Part shown: one piece after another, positions 22,730 through 34,586 of the stretch
Layout: each line of letters opens with the position of its first letter
How positions within the stretch are numbered: position 1 is the first letter of the stretch
NCBI GenBank assembly: GCA_039654915.1
Contig: CM077600.1
Coordinates: 74,471,992 to 74,535,991 of the forward strand
From: Aquilaria yunnanensis
Lineage: Eukaryota > Streptophyta > Magnoliopsida > Malvales > Thymelaeaceae
Direction: 5' to 3'
Length of the DNA stretch: 64,000 nucleotides
Notes under the pieces: generated by a model
Database searches by the model: none
What the model saw: only the letters and a program-made list of their open reading frames with translations
What the model was told of the DNA's origin: nothing
Position numbers and translations under genes: made by a program

Positions 22730-22840
22730 CTTTTTTTTTAACACAAAATCAAATATTACAAGGGTTAAGGGTTATGGGAAAGGGAGAAAGGGAGAATCAA
22801 ACCCGGATTAAGGGGGAGGTTACCCCGGCCAGTTGGGGAT
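22730..22840 (-). mobile_element. Short tRNA-derived-like SINE
   Basis: A 111-bp insertion flanked by a perfect 14-bp target duplication. On the minus strand it ends in an A-run (22731-22739 read as T on plus), as expected for a retroposed SINE. It contains a box B-like GGTTTGATTCTC (minus, about 22792-22803) preceded about 30 bp upstream by a box A-like TGGCCGGGGTAACC (about 22819-22832). It lies in the intron between the 22337 and 23632 exons of the PIP5K pseudogene. The SINE family is not identified. Confidence 0.72.
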
Positions 22841-22854
22841 AGCTAAAATACAAT
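22841..22854. repeat. SINE target site duplication (right)
   Basis: Exact copy of 22716-22729. Confidence 0.85.
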
Positions 22855-23013
22855 TAGATCAATTGTTTACTGTCTGATTTTTCTGAATCCCCCACTATAG
22901 TAAACTTTTGGCCGTAAGAAACACAGGATCTACAATCAAATTCTAATAATTGACAAAACAAGGAATTACATTAAATTAATTCCAAGAAGCCGGAATAAGA
23001 TCATATTAATTTG

Positions 23014-23601
23014 AAGTAAATTGCACAAATGTCCCTAACCTTTTGTCATTGTTTCTTTTTAGTCCCTAACCTATCAAATGTTCTGTTTTGGTCCTAAACC
23101 TATTAAAATTGTTTCATTTTGGTCCCTCACTAGATGAAATTCATTAACTCAAAATAATTGCCTGATAGAAACTTTTAAAGTACTAATTTAAATATTCGGT
23201 AACTGTCTTCTAGTAAATTTAAACAGTTTAATATTTTTTAACAGTAAATAGAAAATTTAAATTAACAGTTTTTTCTTCCTGAATGAAATAAGTTCAATTT
23301 ACAGAGAGGAAAAAGAAGTGACTTAAATTTTTTATTAACTATAAAAAAATTATTTTACAGATTAAATTTATTGTAAGACAGTTACCAGATAGTTTAAATT
23401 ATGATCTAAAATATTGTTATCAAACAAATACTTTGAGTTAACAAATTTTATTAAATTGGGACCAAAATGAAACGTTCTCATTAGATTTAGGACTAAAACA
23501 AAATGTTTTAATAGGTTTAGGACTAAAACAGAACATTTAATAGGTTAGGGACTAAAAGGAAGCAATGACTAAAGGTTAAGGACCATTCATGAAATTTACT
23601 C
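23014..23601. mobile_element. MITE with long inverted repeats, Mutator-like target duplication
   Basis: 588 bp whose two ends are inverted copies. The left reads AAGTAAATTGCACAAAT, then GTCCCTAACCTTTTGTCATT. The right, on the reverse strand, reads GAGTAAATTTCATGAATGGT, then CCTTAACCTTTAGTCATT. The inverted arms extend about 110-145 bp (about 23014-23135 and 23455-23601) and contain repeated 'GGTCC(C)TAA(A)CCTATTAAA' phrases. The 10-bp TATTAATTTG occurs on both sides (23004-23013 and 23602-23611), a length typical of Mutator-like elements. No coding capacity. Confidence 0.8.
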
Positions 23602-24612
23602 TATTAATTTGGGTAGAAAATACAGGAATACCTTCCTCTACAACACTTCCTAATCCATCTACTGATAAACTGTATCGGTACGACATAAATGACTGCAAGT
23701 GCTGGGGGGCTCGCTAATGTACACCAAGCAAAAGACTCTAATCCATGATATTTTGAGCTTCTAAGAATTTGCTGTCAATCTCAATTTATCTGCACAATTA
23801 CCTATGCAGAAGATCAAATTTTACATAAGGGAAGAATAAATTGCTTGAAGGTACAAGTTAGTTGAAACTATTAAATTTATGTTTGCATTAAGGTTATGTT
23901 ACATTTTAGTGGAAAGGTAGATAAAACCTACCTCAATAAAGCTTTTCTCCATGAAGGTTCCAAATAAAGACAGTAGTGGAGATCCAAGTCTTTAAGCGTG
24001 GTATTCACATCAATTTCAACATTTTCTGTGGAACGAACCAGTGATGACCCCTTCAAGTCAAACCTCCTCTGAATCCTTAATGCTGTGCAGAACATATTTC
24101 TCATCATAACGAAACGAAAGTACAAATAAAAAAGTAATCAGCATAGGCTCATAGTGAAACAGTCAATAGTTTTATATGGCAAAAGGCACTTTATGGTCTT
24201 GAAGCAAGGTTTTGTATCAGAAAAGGGAAAAAGAATTCACAATTATGTCGCATTCCTAAACAAAAATCACTAGAGACATACCGTTGAGCACAAATAAGTA
24301 TTTCTTCATTTCTCGATTAAAGTAAGTAGAAATGCTTTCTTAAATTAACTCAAGAAAACTAGCTCTAAGACACAAAGTGAAGAATCTCGCTTGAAAAGCT
24401 TAAGTCACCTCTAGGAGTGATATTTTGTTTTTGGATATTTGGAAACTTATTATGAGAGATTTAAAATTTTCCTAAATCATTCCAACTTTATCCTAAATGA
24501 ATATGCTACTATCTACAATGGGCATTACCTTTTGACTACTTGAAGGTTTGATTCTGTAGAGACCAAAAAACTTTGTTATGAGTGTATTCTCATATGATCT
24601 CACATGATGGTG

Positions 24613-24617
24613 GTAGT
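24613..24617. repeat. Target site duplication GTAGT (left, element A)
   Basis: The same five bases follow the 3' LTR at 36893-36897. Confidence 0.93.
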
Positions 24618-25500
24618 TGATAGCCAAATGGCTATCACACTTGGATAGCCTCTAAGGATGACTGACAAAGTACCATCCTCGGAAGTACATTTGACCCACC
24701 TCAGGAAAGATGGGATCCTCACCACCCTCGGCAAATGACACCACCACCCTCGGATTGGCATGATATGCCATCCTCAGTCAAGTTGTCTGGCGACCTCGGG
24801 GATCATCTCCCCACACTCGGAAGAATATGGAGTCCTTTGAAGGTCCTCCACACTGCCGAGGAGCCTCCCTTCGTGGTCCTCGGAGAGCAAAGTCTGACCG
24901 AAGGAGGCTCACCTGTCGAAGGGGTCTTACTCCCCAAAGAGAGTCCATCACCGAAGGAGTTCTCAGCCAGATAAGACAAAAATGGTTAGGAGCCTCTGAC
25001 ACAGAGGACCTCACACATGCCTCTGACACATAGCCCTCCCACACGGCCCTGACCTTCGGTCAGAACGGCTACAACCAGCTGGGGGCGCCTGTCCCCGAAC
25101 ATACGGATCAAATCTGGCCAACCACATGTCTTGATCTGGGACAAGCTGTAGCAGGAGGCCTCCACCTAGGGACCTCCTATAAATACCTGTGGAGAACCTT
25201 GGTAAGGAGACGGAAACAAGACAACAAGTAAGAGAGAGGGAACTCTAGCCATCATCTGCTCTTCACTCATTCTTACTTTCATCCTAAAAAAACTGACTTG
25301 AGCGTCGGAGGCTCCTCCCCCGGAATCACACTCCGGGGAGTCTCTAACCTCTGTTTTATTGAGTCTTGCAGCCACATCCTTGCCGGAAGCCCCTCTCCAA
25401 GGCACCTTCTTCACCGGAGGGCTCTTTACAAACACCTTCGTATCGGAAGTCCCGTTTGTAGCTACACCATGTCACATAACGAAGATGCCGCCAGGCATCA
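24618..25500 (+). repeat. 5' LTR of element A
   Basis: 883 bp. It starts with a perfect hairpin TGATAGCC-AAAT-GGCTATCA (24618-24637) and ends GGCATCA. A TATAAATA lies at 25178-25185 as a candidate promoter. Confidence 0.93.
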
Positions 25501-25502
25501 CT

Positions 25503-25520
25503 TGGTGCCGTCTGTGGGAA
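25503..25520 (+). other. Primer binding site of element A
   Basis: TGGTGCCGTCTGTGGGAA starts two bases after the 5' LTR. Element B has the same site with TGGCGCC, so the T at 25506 is a C-to-T change. The exact primer tRNA is not assigned. Confidence 0.75.
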
Positions 25521-25636
25521 CCCACTCTCAGGTAGCCATTATTGAGACTTGACATTCTAAGGATAAGGGACTCCCGAAGTCCCCATCCGCACCGGAGACT
25601 CAACTGGCGACCGAGCAGCCAGCTGCCAGGACTTCT

Positions 25637-26760
25637 TTGCCGGAGGACGAATGTCCTCTAACCATTACCATGGGCTTCCTAAGGGATTTCCAGCATTCCA
25701 TAATGGTGAAAATGACGCAACAACTTGACCAGAGGTGGTCTCAACCACTTTTGGTCCGAAGAACCCCCTCGCCGACCACCCACCGAGAGGGGAGCCACAA
25801 GCCTGCCCATCGGAGTTCAAGCAGTGGAAACTTCCATGACGAATCCTCAATCGAGGATGTCCCCCTCAGATGGCATCGTGTTGAAGAAACAACATCAAAA
25901 GGGCCCAGAGCCTCTCGCCGAAGGAGCCCATCGCCGTACAAGAGGTCACCGTCAGCGAAGTTACTCCCCAAAGAGGAGACGTCGCTCCCTGCCGCCGGAG
26001 ACTCCCAAGCAACGGGAAGAGGCCAGTACCACCGCCCTCATGGAGAAAATCCTTGAAAGGTTAGACAAGGTGGAAAGGCAGGTTTCCCGGAAGCTTGTTT
26101 GGTCGAGGTTGTCGGAGACCTTCACAGGTGAAGAATCCCCGTTCGTTCGAGCAATAGTTAAGGCACCCATGCCCAGCGACTTCCAGGTACCTCGCCTACA
26201 GACGTATGATGGGCGTAGTGATCCCCAGGCCCACCTGACCAAATACAGGCGCAGCATGGTGCTACACGGTGCCGATGACGCCACGCTATGCAAATGTTTT
26301 GAGGTCACCCTCTCTGGACCGGCAACGGCGTGGTACAACTCATTGGCCCCCGGAACCATCATGGAATCCAAGAGTTGTCCACTGCGTTCACACGTCAATT
26401 CATCGGCAGCAGGCCGACGGCGAAGATGCCAGTTCAGATGTTCGACATAGCGCAAAGGAATGGAGAGACCATTCGCGACTATGTCGAAAGGTTTAATCGA
26501 GAGACCCTGAGTGTGCCGGACTTTCGGCCTGAAATACGCATCCTCGCCATGATACGGGGACTTCAGCGAGACTCACAGCTGTTCTACGAGTTCTTAAAAG
26601 ACCCCCCAGACACCCTTGGTGAGTTCTATCGAAGGGCCGAGGAGCACATGACTACTAAAGAGCTGAGGATGGGAGGTCCAAAGCCCGACCACGTTCGCCC
26701 CGAAGGGCTAAGCCAACAACCTCGCTACCTAATAGAGTCAAGGGGTTGACCTCGGAAACA
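25637..26760 (+). pseudogene. gag of element A, broken
   Basis: Capsid-like gag of the Tat lineage: FVRAIVKAPMPSDFQVPRLQ, YDGRSDPQAHL, AWYNSLAPGTI, FDIAQRNGETIRDYVERFNR and ILAMIRGLQR are visible. The reading frame changes twice (frames in use: 25637-26056, 25725-26450, then 26330-26749), so there are at least two indels that partly cancel. A TGA at 26747-26749 interrupts the frame before the zinc-finger part. Confidence 0.85.
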
Positions 26761-26863
26761 GAGAGGGAAAAAGCCATTGACTTTTACTCCCTTGAATACC
26801 ACGAGGACGAACATCCTGATAGCCATAGAAAGGTAGGGAGCTCAAATTTAGTGTCCGAAGGTC

Positions 26864-27721
26864 ATGACCTCGGACAACAAAAAGAATATGAAGAAATTCT
26901 GCCATTTCTATCGGGACCACGGCCATGACACTGAGGACTGCTTACAACTCAGGAAGTACATCGAGTCCCTGATCAAGCAGGGTCAATTGCGTCGGTACTT
27001 GCGGATACCCTCTCCCAGGGGAAGGAGGGAGGAGGAAAGAAAGGAAGACGAGGACTACGACTCCGACCGACGTCGGAACCGGAGTCCCAAGAAAAATCAC
27101 CCACCCCCAGCAGGAGTAATCCAGACAATCACCACGGGGTTGCCCTCAGCAAAAAGGAAAAGAAAAGCCAGGGAGATCTCGGTGATGGAATTCGGCAACC
27201 CATCGAACAAGTTTGTTCAGAAAGATGGGTCTACCGTAGTGTTTCCACATGATGACCCACTTCTTATCATGGCAAGGATTGGGAGCTGGGTTGTAAAGAG
27301 GGTGCTCCTGGACGATGGGTCCAACACCGATGTCTTATTCTCCCATCTATTGCCAAGCTTGGGCATTGCGAAAACTGACCTCAAACCTGTTACATCCCCC
27401 ACCTTCGAGGTAGGTCCTTCCGAACTCCCTGTCCTTGGGTGGATCGACCTACCTCTAATGCTAAGGGGAACTTCAGTCCAAAACAATGGAGAGTTCTTCG
27501 CCTTTGCCATGACCAAGTTCATCGTCATCGATGTCCCCTCTTCGTATAATTCCATCATTGGAAGGCAAACTGAAGAGAACTTTCACATCCGACTAGATGT
27601 GAAGTATCTGACGGTCACCTTTGGGACGAAGGATGGGGATGCAGAAATATTCATTGATCAAGCTGAAGTCCGGAAGGTCTTCATGAAGGCGAGGCAGAGC
27701 CCGGTGAAGGTGCATACATAG
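26864..27721 (+). pseudogene. gag C-terminus and protease of element A
   Basis: Open for 285 codons. A CHxxxxxHDTEDC zinc-binding segment (CHFYRDHGHDTEDC) near the start is the Tat-type nucleocapsid motif. It is followed by an Arg/Glu-rich basic region and an aspartic protease-like domain with VLLDDGSNTDVLF around the active site, where Tat proteins usually have D(N/S)GSS. The domain ends IIGRQ and the frame stops at TAG 27719-27721, which separates it from reverse transcriptase. Confidence 0.8.
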
Positions 27722-27734
27722 ACCTCGGGAGAAA

Positions 27735-28860
27735 AGGGCACAACAACTGAAGAAGCTGTAGAAGGAGAGAGAAGCGACTCAGACAAAATTGAAACTGAGA
27801 ATATGGAGCTTGTCCCGGGCCGAAATACCCGCATAGGGAAACATCTGGCCGAAGGTGACAAGCAAAAGCTTGTATATTTCCTTTTAATGAACAAAGATCT
27901 ATTTGCCTACTCGCCGAAGGATATGCCTGGGGTAGACCTTCGCATAATCCAGCACAGTCTTAAAATATGCCCTGACGTGAAGCCTGTTCGCCAAAAAAAA
28001 AAGGAGCCTTTCGGCACACAAGAACAACTTCGTTAAGTCTGAGATCCAAAGGTTGTTGGAGGCAGACGTAATAAGGGAAGTCAAACATCCTGAATGGCTT
28101 AGCAACGTGGTCATCGCCACAAAAGAAGGGAGTGACAAACTCCGAATGTGCATCGACTTCTGAAATGAGAACGATGCTTGCCCTAAGGATTCATATCCTC
28201 TGCCCCCAATAGACCAGTTGGTGGACTCAACTGCCGAATACGATCTCCTCAGCTTCCTCGACGCATTTAGTGGGTACCATCAAATTACGATGGACCCCGA
28301 ATATGAGGAAAAAACCGCCTTCATCACCGAAGTTGGTACATACTGCTACATTACAATGCCCTTCGAGCTTAAGAATGCAGGGGCCACGTACCAGAGGTTG
28401 ATGAACAGGGTCTTCGATTCCTAAATTGGGAGAAACATGGAAGTCTACGTCGATGATATGATAGTTAAGAGCAAACTGCCTAATAGTCATATCATAGACT
28501 TGGGAGAGACATTCCACCAGCTGAGGACATTCAGAATTTGTCTCAACCCTAAAAAATGCGTGTTCGGGATGAATGCTAGTAAGTTTCTTGGATTTATGGT
28601 GTCAGAGAGAGGTATCGACGCTAGTCCAGAAAAGGTCAAGGCCTTGTTAGGATTCCGAACGCCAAAGACGACCAAAGACATGCAAAGACTCACGGGAAGA
28701 ATCACATCCCTCAGCAGATTCATCTCTAGATATGGGGTTCACTGCCGACCATTTTTCAAGGTCCTCACTAAAGTAGAAAAAAGTGGGGGAGACCTCGGAA
28801 CCAAGGTGCACCTTTGGAATGAAGACTGCCAAAAGGCCTGGGAAGAGCTTAAAGTCTACC
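27735..28860 (+). pseudogene. Reverse transcriptase of element A, broken
   Basis: Motifs in order: FLDAFSGYHQITMDP, ITMPFELKNAGATYQRLMN, catalytic EVYVDDMIVKS (YVDD near 28443-28454) and FLGFMVSERGIDASPEK. The region is cut by a frameshift near the KKKEPF segment at about 28000, a TGA at about 28161, and a TAA at about 28422 just before the catalytic motif. Confidence 0.85.
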
Positions 28861-29567
28861 TAACTCATCTGTCGACACTTCGGCAGCCACGGGAAGGAGA
28901 ACCCCTCATACTCTACCTCGCCGTCACTGAAAAAGCAGTAAGTTCTGTCCTGGTGAAGGAAGAGAGGGCAAATCAATGGCCGGTATATTACGTGAGCAAG
29001 TCTCTACATGGTGCCGAAGTCAGGTACCCCTTGCTACAAAAGGCTATTTATGCCCTAATACTTGCAAGCAGAAGGTTGCGACCTTATTTCCAAGGGCACC
29101 CCGTTATTGTCCGAAGTAACTTACCTCTTCGGGATATCATGAAGAAGGTAGACCACTCGGAAAGGCTATCGAAGTGGTGCATCAAGCTCGGTGAGTATGA
29201 TATCACCTACGAGCCAAGGAAGGCAATAAAAGCACAGGCATTAGCAGACTTTATCGCCAAGATACCCGTTGTCGAAGACAGTCAACCTAACCTCGGTAAA
29301 AATGAACTTGAGTGGACTCTGTTTGTTGACGGGGCCTCCGATTCTGAACATCAAGGAGCTGGAGTAATTCTCTGTGGTCTCGAAGGTATGGAAGCCACGA
29401 AAGCCCTCAAATTCAGGTTTAATGTCACCAACAACATGGCAGAATATGAAGCCCTCATAGCAGGTTTGCGCCTCGCCACAAGAGTTGGTGTGAGAAACCT
29501 AAAGGCCCACAGCGATTCTCAGCTTGTGGTCCGACAGATGACAGGGGACTATGGCGCGAGGACCTAA
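28860..29567 (+). pseudogene. Tandem RNase H domains of element A
   Basis: The first RNase H (PLILYLAVTEKAVSSVLVKE, then PVYYVSKSLHGAE) lacks the usual catalytic TDAS. It is followed by a second domain with LFVDGASDSEHQGAGVIL, NMAEYEALIAGLRLA and AHSDSQLVVRQM, which carries the D, E, D residues expected of an active RNase H. A degenerate first and a complete second RNase H is the known arrangement in Tat-lineage elements. The frame runs continuously from the reverse transcriptase YVDD to 29567, where it ends. Confidence 0.85.
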
Positions 29568-29569
29568 CC

Positions 29570-30960
29570 TTGGCAAAGTATCATGACCTCGGAACAAAGC
29601 TCATCCAAGAGTTTGACGCGGTACACATCGAGAATGTGCCTCGTCAAAATAATACTAAAGCAGATATATTGGCCAAGTCAAAAAAGTCCACCGGAGTGCT
29701 AAGCTAGCCGAGCATAGCTGTAATAAGCATAGTAACTTCGGAGAGAGGATGGAAAGATCCCATCAAAAAGTATCTCATGACTTCGAAGCTTCCCGAAGAC
29801 CCTTATGAAGCAGCAAAAGTGCGAAGATGATCCAGACGATATTTCCTCATCAGAAAGGAGCTATACTGACAAGGGTATGCGAGCCCACTCCAAAGGTGTG
29901 TAGGCGAAGAGGATGTAGAGATGGTCCTTAAAGAAGTCCACGAGGGGGCCTATGGTTCCCATATAGGAACTGACGCTCTGGATACTTCTGGCCTACTCTG
30001 AGGAAGGACACAAGGTAGTTTGTCCAGAAATGTGACAATTGCCAAAGACACGCTAACATCCAGAGGTTACCCTCGAAAATGATAACTTCAGCTAACTACC
30101 CTTGCCCCTTCGTAGTGTGGGGTATTGACCTCATCGGGCCTCTCCTAACAGCACCCTAAGGAGTGAAGTTCTGTGTAGTCACAGTAGATTACTTCACTAA
30201 ATGGATCGAGGCAGATCCCCTAGCAACCATTTCGGCGAAGGATATACAGAAATTCGCCTGGAAAAACATCGTATGAATATTCGACATATCGAGGGTGATA
30301 GTAGCCGACAATGGTTCCCAGTTTATTAACAAGGGATTCCAAGAATTCACTACCGACTTGGGGATAAAAATGCACTTCACCCCGGTAGCTCATCCTTAGA
30401 GGAACGGACAAGTAGAGGTGTCCAACAGAATCATAAAAGATGGTTTGAAAAAGAGATTGAAGGAAGCAAAAGGAAAATGGCCAGGAGAACTTCCTAGAGT
30501 GCTATGGAGCTATCGGACAACACCCCGAAGGGCCACAGGTGAGACACCTTTCTCACTCGTCTTCGGCTCGAAGGCCATTATTCCTATCAAAGTGGTTCAA
30601 CCATCGGTTAGGGTGCAAGTGTTCGACAAGGAAGGAAACAACCTCGGGTTGAGAACCAGGCTAGACTTAATTGATGAACACAGAGAAGTGGCTGAGCTTA
30701 GAAGAAAAGCTTTTCAGCAAAGGGTAGCTATAGTTGCAAACTTGCAGGTCAGGTGAAAAGGAATCAGGAAGGGAGACCTTGTCCTCTGAAAGATTGAGTT
30801 TGAGCCCCGAAGACTATCTAACGGGGTACTTCGGGCAAGCTGGGAAGGGCCTTATTTGGTCCTTGATGAAGTTCGGCCAGGAGTATACAAGCTCGGCGAT
30901 GTCAAAGGTGGAGAACTGAGGAATACATGACATTCAGATGCCTTGAAAAAATTCTATACT
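29570..30960 (+). pseudogene. Integrase of element A, broken
   Basis: A zinc-binding-like CDNCQ (near 30031), catalytic-core segments VWGIDLIGPL, IVADNGSQFINK and NGQVEVSNRIIK, then WSYRTTPRRATGETPFSLVF, can be read. Several stops interrupt it (for example near 30159, 30274 and 30399). The longest open piece is 30418-30756. Confidence 0.82.
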
Positions 30961-31379
30961 TATAATTTTTTCTAAGGAAATTAGTCCCACAAAAAGAGCC
31001 CAGCCGAACAAGGTGTAAGAGCCTACGTATAAAAAATGATACATTTTCTCCAAAGAGGTTTTAGACCGAATGCGGCTGATAAAAAATGCGAAGTTTTGCC
31101 GAAGAATGTTAGCCGAAACTGGTCCCATATACACCGAAGGTGGTTATCCGAATAACAAGTGCAGAGATTACTTACTATTTTCTCGAGGGACTTAGGCAAA
31201 AAATGGTTAGGCTAACCCTCTGTACCAAAGATAGTATGGAAGAAACATGTTCTGAGACTTAGCCAAATTTTGGAGGAAAGAAGGAATTTTATTAAATTAA
31301 GCCTTATTACAACAAGAAGGAGCATTACAGGAGGAAGATTACAAAAAAAGAAGAAAAGGTGAAGTTCTGGATGCCTAAG

Positions 31380-33838
31380 GGACCTCGTCATCTTGAGTCA
31401 TTCCATCGCCAACCTCCTTTGTCATGACCTTCGGCGTCGGAGGAGGAAAGGGAAGATTAAGATATTCAATCTTTGACCATGCCCAGTAAGGCCCCTCAGG
31501 GATGTCCAGGCCCGCCAGAAAGGAGAGGTCGAGGTCGGGGTACTTTGCCAGTACTTAGTGCCAAGCCAGACAAAAGCCATCTTAGAACACAACCTTGGTC
31601 GCTTGATCGGCATTGTCTCTCTTAACACCCAAGTCGTTCAGCTCGTCCCTCAGCTCAGTGACCTCCTTCTCCAGCTTCATCATCTTCTTCTTCTTCTTTG
31701 CCTTCTTCTTCATCGCGTCGACCTCGGCTTGAAGTTCGGCATTCTTTACGTGGGCCTTCGCCAGGAGAGCAGAGTCCTCCTCCTTCTTCTTCCAGTAGAC
31801 CTCGTTTGCTGAGGATAGTGCGATGGCCTTTTGGCCGAGGCCAGACACCTTCTGGGAGAATTCTTAAAAGAGCTCCTCCTGACTCTTCAAGAATTCCTCC
31901 CGAACTTTTGCCACCTCCTCCTTGGCTATCTCCTTCAGCTCGGCGTACTTGACAACCGAGCTGGCGCAGAATAGCTTGGCTTTCTCCAAGCGCTCTTCGA
32001 TATGAGATCGGATTAAAGACTGCTTTGCTGCCCATGCTTGGAAATATCCACTATAAGCCAAGAGCTGTGAAAAGGAAAGACTTCGCGTTAGGCTCAAAAG
32101 GCTACGAAAGCTTGGAAAATTTGCTAAGTCCCAAGAAGCTCACCTGGGCAGCGTGTTCAGACATCCTCGTGGCGAGGACCTCCTCGTTCGGGTACTCCTT
32201 TGCCAAAGATTTGAACGTGGCTTGGGTGAGCACGTCCCTCACCATTTGGGGAGCCATTTGATGGCTGTTCTCGGAGAACAAGTTCATGTCCTCTGTGAAA
32301 GACCAGAAAGGCTCATTCGGAACCTTATCCTTCGGGATATGGGAGTCCCGAATGGGCCCACTTCCGGGCGTGCTCCACCATCCACGCCAAGGGTGCTAGT
32401 TCTTCTGCAAAATCACGCCGAAGTTCCATCAGTACATTATTCCTTAGCCATATGTCTAAAATGTCAAAAATGCTAAAGATGTCTAAATTTATAGAAAAAT
32501 GGCTAAGAGGCAAACTTGGTGGAACCTCGGCAATGTCCTCGTTGGAGTCATGGACTTCGTCCACTTCAGCAAGGACATGTTTGCCCTTGCTTTGTCTTTG
32601 CTCCTTGAGCTCTTCAGCAGAAGGGCCTCCTGCCGAAGTGCCCAAGATGTCCGCCGAAGTAACAGGACTCCGGGGAGTGGAGCTGATGGCCGGCTCCGAT
32701 GGCGGGTCGGCGTGGACTGACGACTGGTCCCTAACCTCAATAGTGTTTTCCGGAGTGGGGGGAAGAAGGTCATTCTTCAATTTCTTGGCCGAAGATGGCC
32801 CCCCTCTAGACGTCTTCCACCTCTTTGGGGCGGCCTTCTTCTTCTGTTCCCCCTTCTCGACTTGACCGAGGAAGAGGGACTTGTAGAAGGCAGCAGACTG
32901 GTCCCCCATCTCTGAAAATGGAAGAAAATATCAGTGTAAGTCCAAAAGGGTACTTATAGCAAAATTTGGAAAGCGACTTACTCTTAACAAGGGCTTCGTA
33001 TGTGAGCTCCTTCTGAATAAGCATCACCAACCACGCCTTTTTCCCTTTGATGGCAGGCGCTGGCATGCCGAGGTCGGTTTTGTGCTCCTTGATCACCCCT
33101 AACTCTTGAAGAACCTCTTCGGTCATGAGGTCTCACTTGATAGGGAAGGGATACAAGGAGCATGGTGGGACCTCGGCATCCCAGTTGGCGACAGCTCGGA
33201 TACGGCTGTCAAAGTCCTCAAACCTCGCTGCTAACTCAGGAGTTAGCAACTTCTTGGGATCAACGACATCCATCTCTAGCGTCCCCCAGGCCCACCTGGT
33301 CGGCACGTGCGACCACGCCTCTGACACCTTCAGGAAGAAGAACTTCTTTTGCCACCCTCACCAACTGTCCTTGGTAGATGAACATATTTTTTTTGCTCCC
33401 AAATCCCTGAGGTAACAAGAAATATAAGCCATCCTTCGGGACCGGATAGAGCTTGTAATACTGCATAAAGATGACAAAGTGAGGTTCTATCTTGAAAACC
33501 CCACACATGCAGAGAAAAGCATTGAAGTAAGAATAGGAGTTGGGAGGAAACTGATTCACGGCTATGCCATGGAATTGGCAAAAGTCGCAAATCATCTTCG
33601 ACAGAGGAAACCGAAGTCCGGCCTTCAGTTGGGCTTGAAAAATAGTAACCTCACCCGAATTATTCATGTAGCTGAACAGGGTAGAACGGGGTAGCCTGAT
33701 AACAGCATAAGAAGGAAGAAAAAATTTAGTTGTCCATTTCGTTAACTTCTCCGAAGTGGTACAACTCGGATGAGACATGAGAGGAAGCCAGCTCTCGGGA
33801 GTAGTTTGGACGGACATGAGTGGAACAGGAGAAGACAT
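31380..33838 (-). pseudogene. Antisense intron-containing gene of element A (copy A)
   Basis: Antisense to the element, between integrase and the 3' LTR. Exon model by comparison with copy B: 32982-33838, 32516-32911, 32144-32405, and 31380 to 32064. Introns (70, 110 and 79 bp) start GTAAGT, GTTTGC, GTGAGC and end TTTTCAG, TTTTGCAG, TTCACAG. Exon 1 encodes a compact domain (PESWLPLMSHPSCTT, FFLPSYAV, VTIFQAQLKAGLRFP, CDFCQFHGIAVNQ, YFNAFLCMCGVF, FMQYYKLYPVP) that resembles Pfam's 'putative gypsy type transposon' (Transposase_28) family. Exon 2 is low-complexity. Exon 4 is a Lys/Glu-rich coiled coil ending in a conserved FLAGLDIPEGP and LNLPFPPP segment. A frameshift near 33390, a stop near 33132, a frameshift near 32345 and later stops break it. 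Confidence 0.8.
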
Positions 33839-34124
33839 GTTCGGTAAAAAGAAACGACTTCGGGAAAGAAAGTCAAAGGACTTTGGGAAAATAAAACAAC
33901 TTCGGACATTAGAAAAAATAGAAACGGAAGAAACCAAGGGACCTTGGAAAGGAAAACCCACCAAATCTTTTTGCGAAGTCGGGATTGGTGGACGCCGTCA
34001 TAAAAGCTCGCCGGAAATCACTCCGCCGCTTACACCACCACAGAAAAGAAAGAAAAGGTTGAGAGCAAACGAGAGTAGGACAAAAGAAAAAGAAAGCAAG
34101 TGAGAGCTATGACGGGAAGGAAGG

Positions 34125-34268
34125 TTTATATAGACCGAAGAGGGGTAGGCGAATCGTCGCCATAACTACCCCTCGAAGGTGAATCGTCACCATAATTACC
34201 CCTCAAAGGCGAAAAGACGCGGTTGATGTAACTGACACAACTGTCCCCCAATCATTGCGTGCCACGTG
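34125..34268 (-). promoter_or_regulatory. Promoter-like region of the antisense gene, copy A
   Basis: Read on the minus strand: G-box CACGTG (34263-34268), then two 30-bp tandem units (34181-34210 and 34151-34180), each with an inverted repeat (GGTGA-CGAT-TCACC and GGCGA-CGAT-TCGCC), then TATATAAA (34132-34125). The ATG at 33838 is about 290 nt downstream. Elements B and C have the same order of signals. The leader carries GACGGCGTCC near 33990. Confidence 0.7.
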
Positions 34269-34550
34269 TCGTCCAACACAGGAAACGAGGGCATGCCTTC
34301 TGACAGCACAAAAACCTAGGCACACATATCCGAAGTGACGCACTTGATTACGAGACGTGACGGTCCACTGACTTGCACTAGAAAAATAAAAAAGAGGTGC
34401 ACACCTCGAAAACACCAAGGGACTAGCCAGGGGCCAAGGAGTGACACTCACAGGCTACCACGGCTGAGAAGGCACACCTTCGGGAGATGAAGTGTATCCT
34501 ACATAGCTTCTACAATGAGTCCCACGAAGTGCCCTCAAAGATTCTACTTA

Positions 34551-34568
34551 CCGAAGTCGCCACTTCGG
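34551..34568. repeat. Hairpin next to the polypurine tract, element A
   Basis: CCGAAGT-CGCC-ACTTCGG, a 7-bp stem with a 4-nt loop, ends four bases before the polypurine tract. Elements B and C have the same stem at the same place. Confidence 0.75.
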
Positions 34569-34572
34569 CTTT

Positions 34573-34586
34573 CCGAGGGAGGCATG
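34573..34586 (+). other. Polypurine tract of element A
   Basis: CCGAGGGAGGCATG directly precedes the TGATAGCC start of the 3' LTR. Elements B and C have the matching tract. Confidence 0.75.

Larger units (their letters stand above)
21707..24119 (-). pseudogene. PIP5K pseudogene: kinase C-lobe exons
   Basis: Exon 23932-24119 carries the RFDLKGSS motif, whose lysine contacts ATP in the family, and reads through. Exon 23632-23789 has three stops, one inside the conserved MDYSLLLGVH segment. Exon 22172-22337 (YPKGLVLVRHGTDDN) and the last exon 21707-21980 (YDVVLYLGIIDILQDYNMSK, then the specificity-loop-like KKIEHAYK) are intact to the stop at 21707-21709. The last exon has tandem CAGCAG acceptors, both in frame. 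This half is separated from the N-lobe exons by the retrotransposon insertion. Confidence 0.92.

Noticed and set aside
31558..32476. Plus-strand frames opposite the antisense gene of element A (for example 31698-31952)
   Set aside because: Shadows of the Lys/Glu-rich coiled-coil exon read on the opposite strand.
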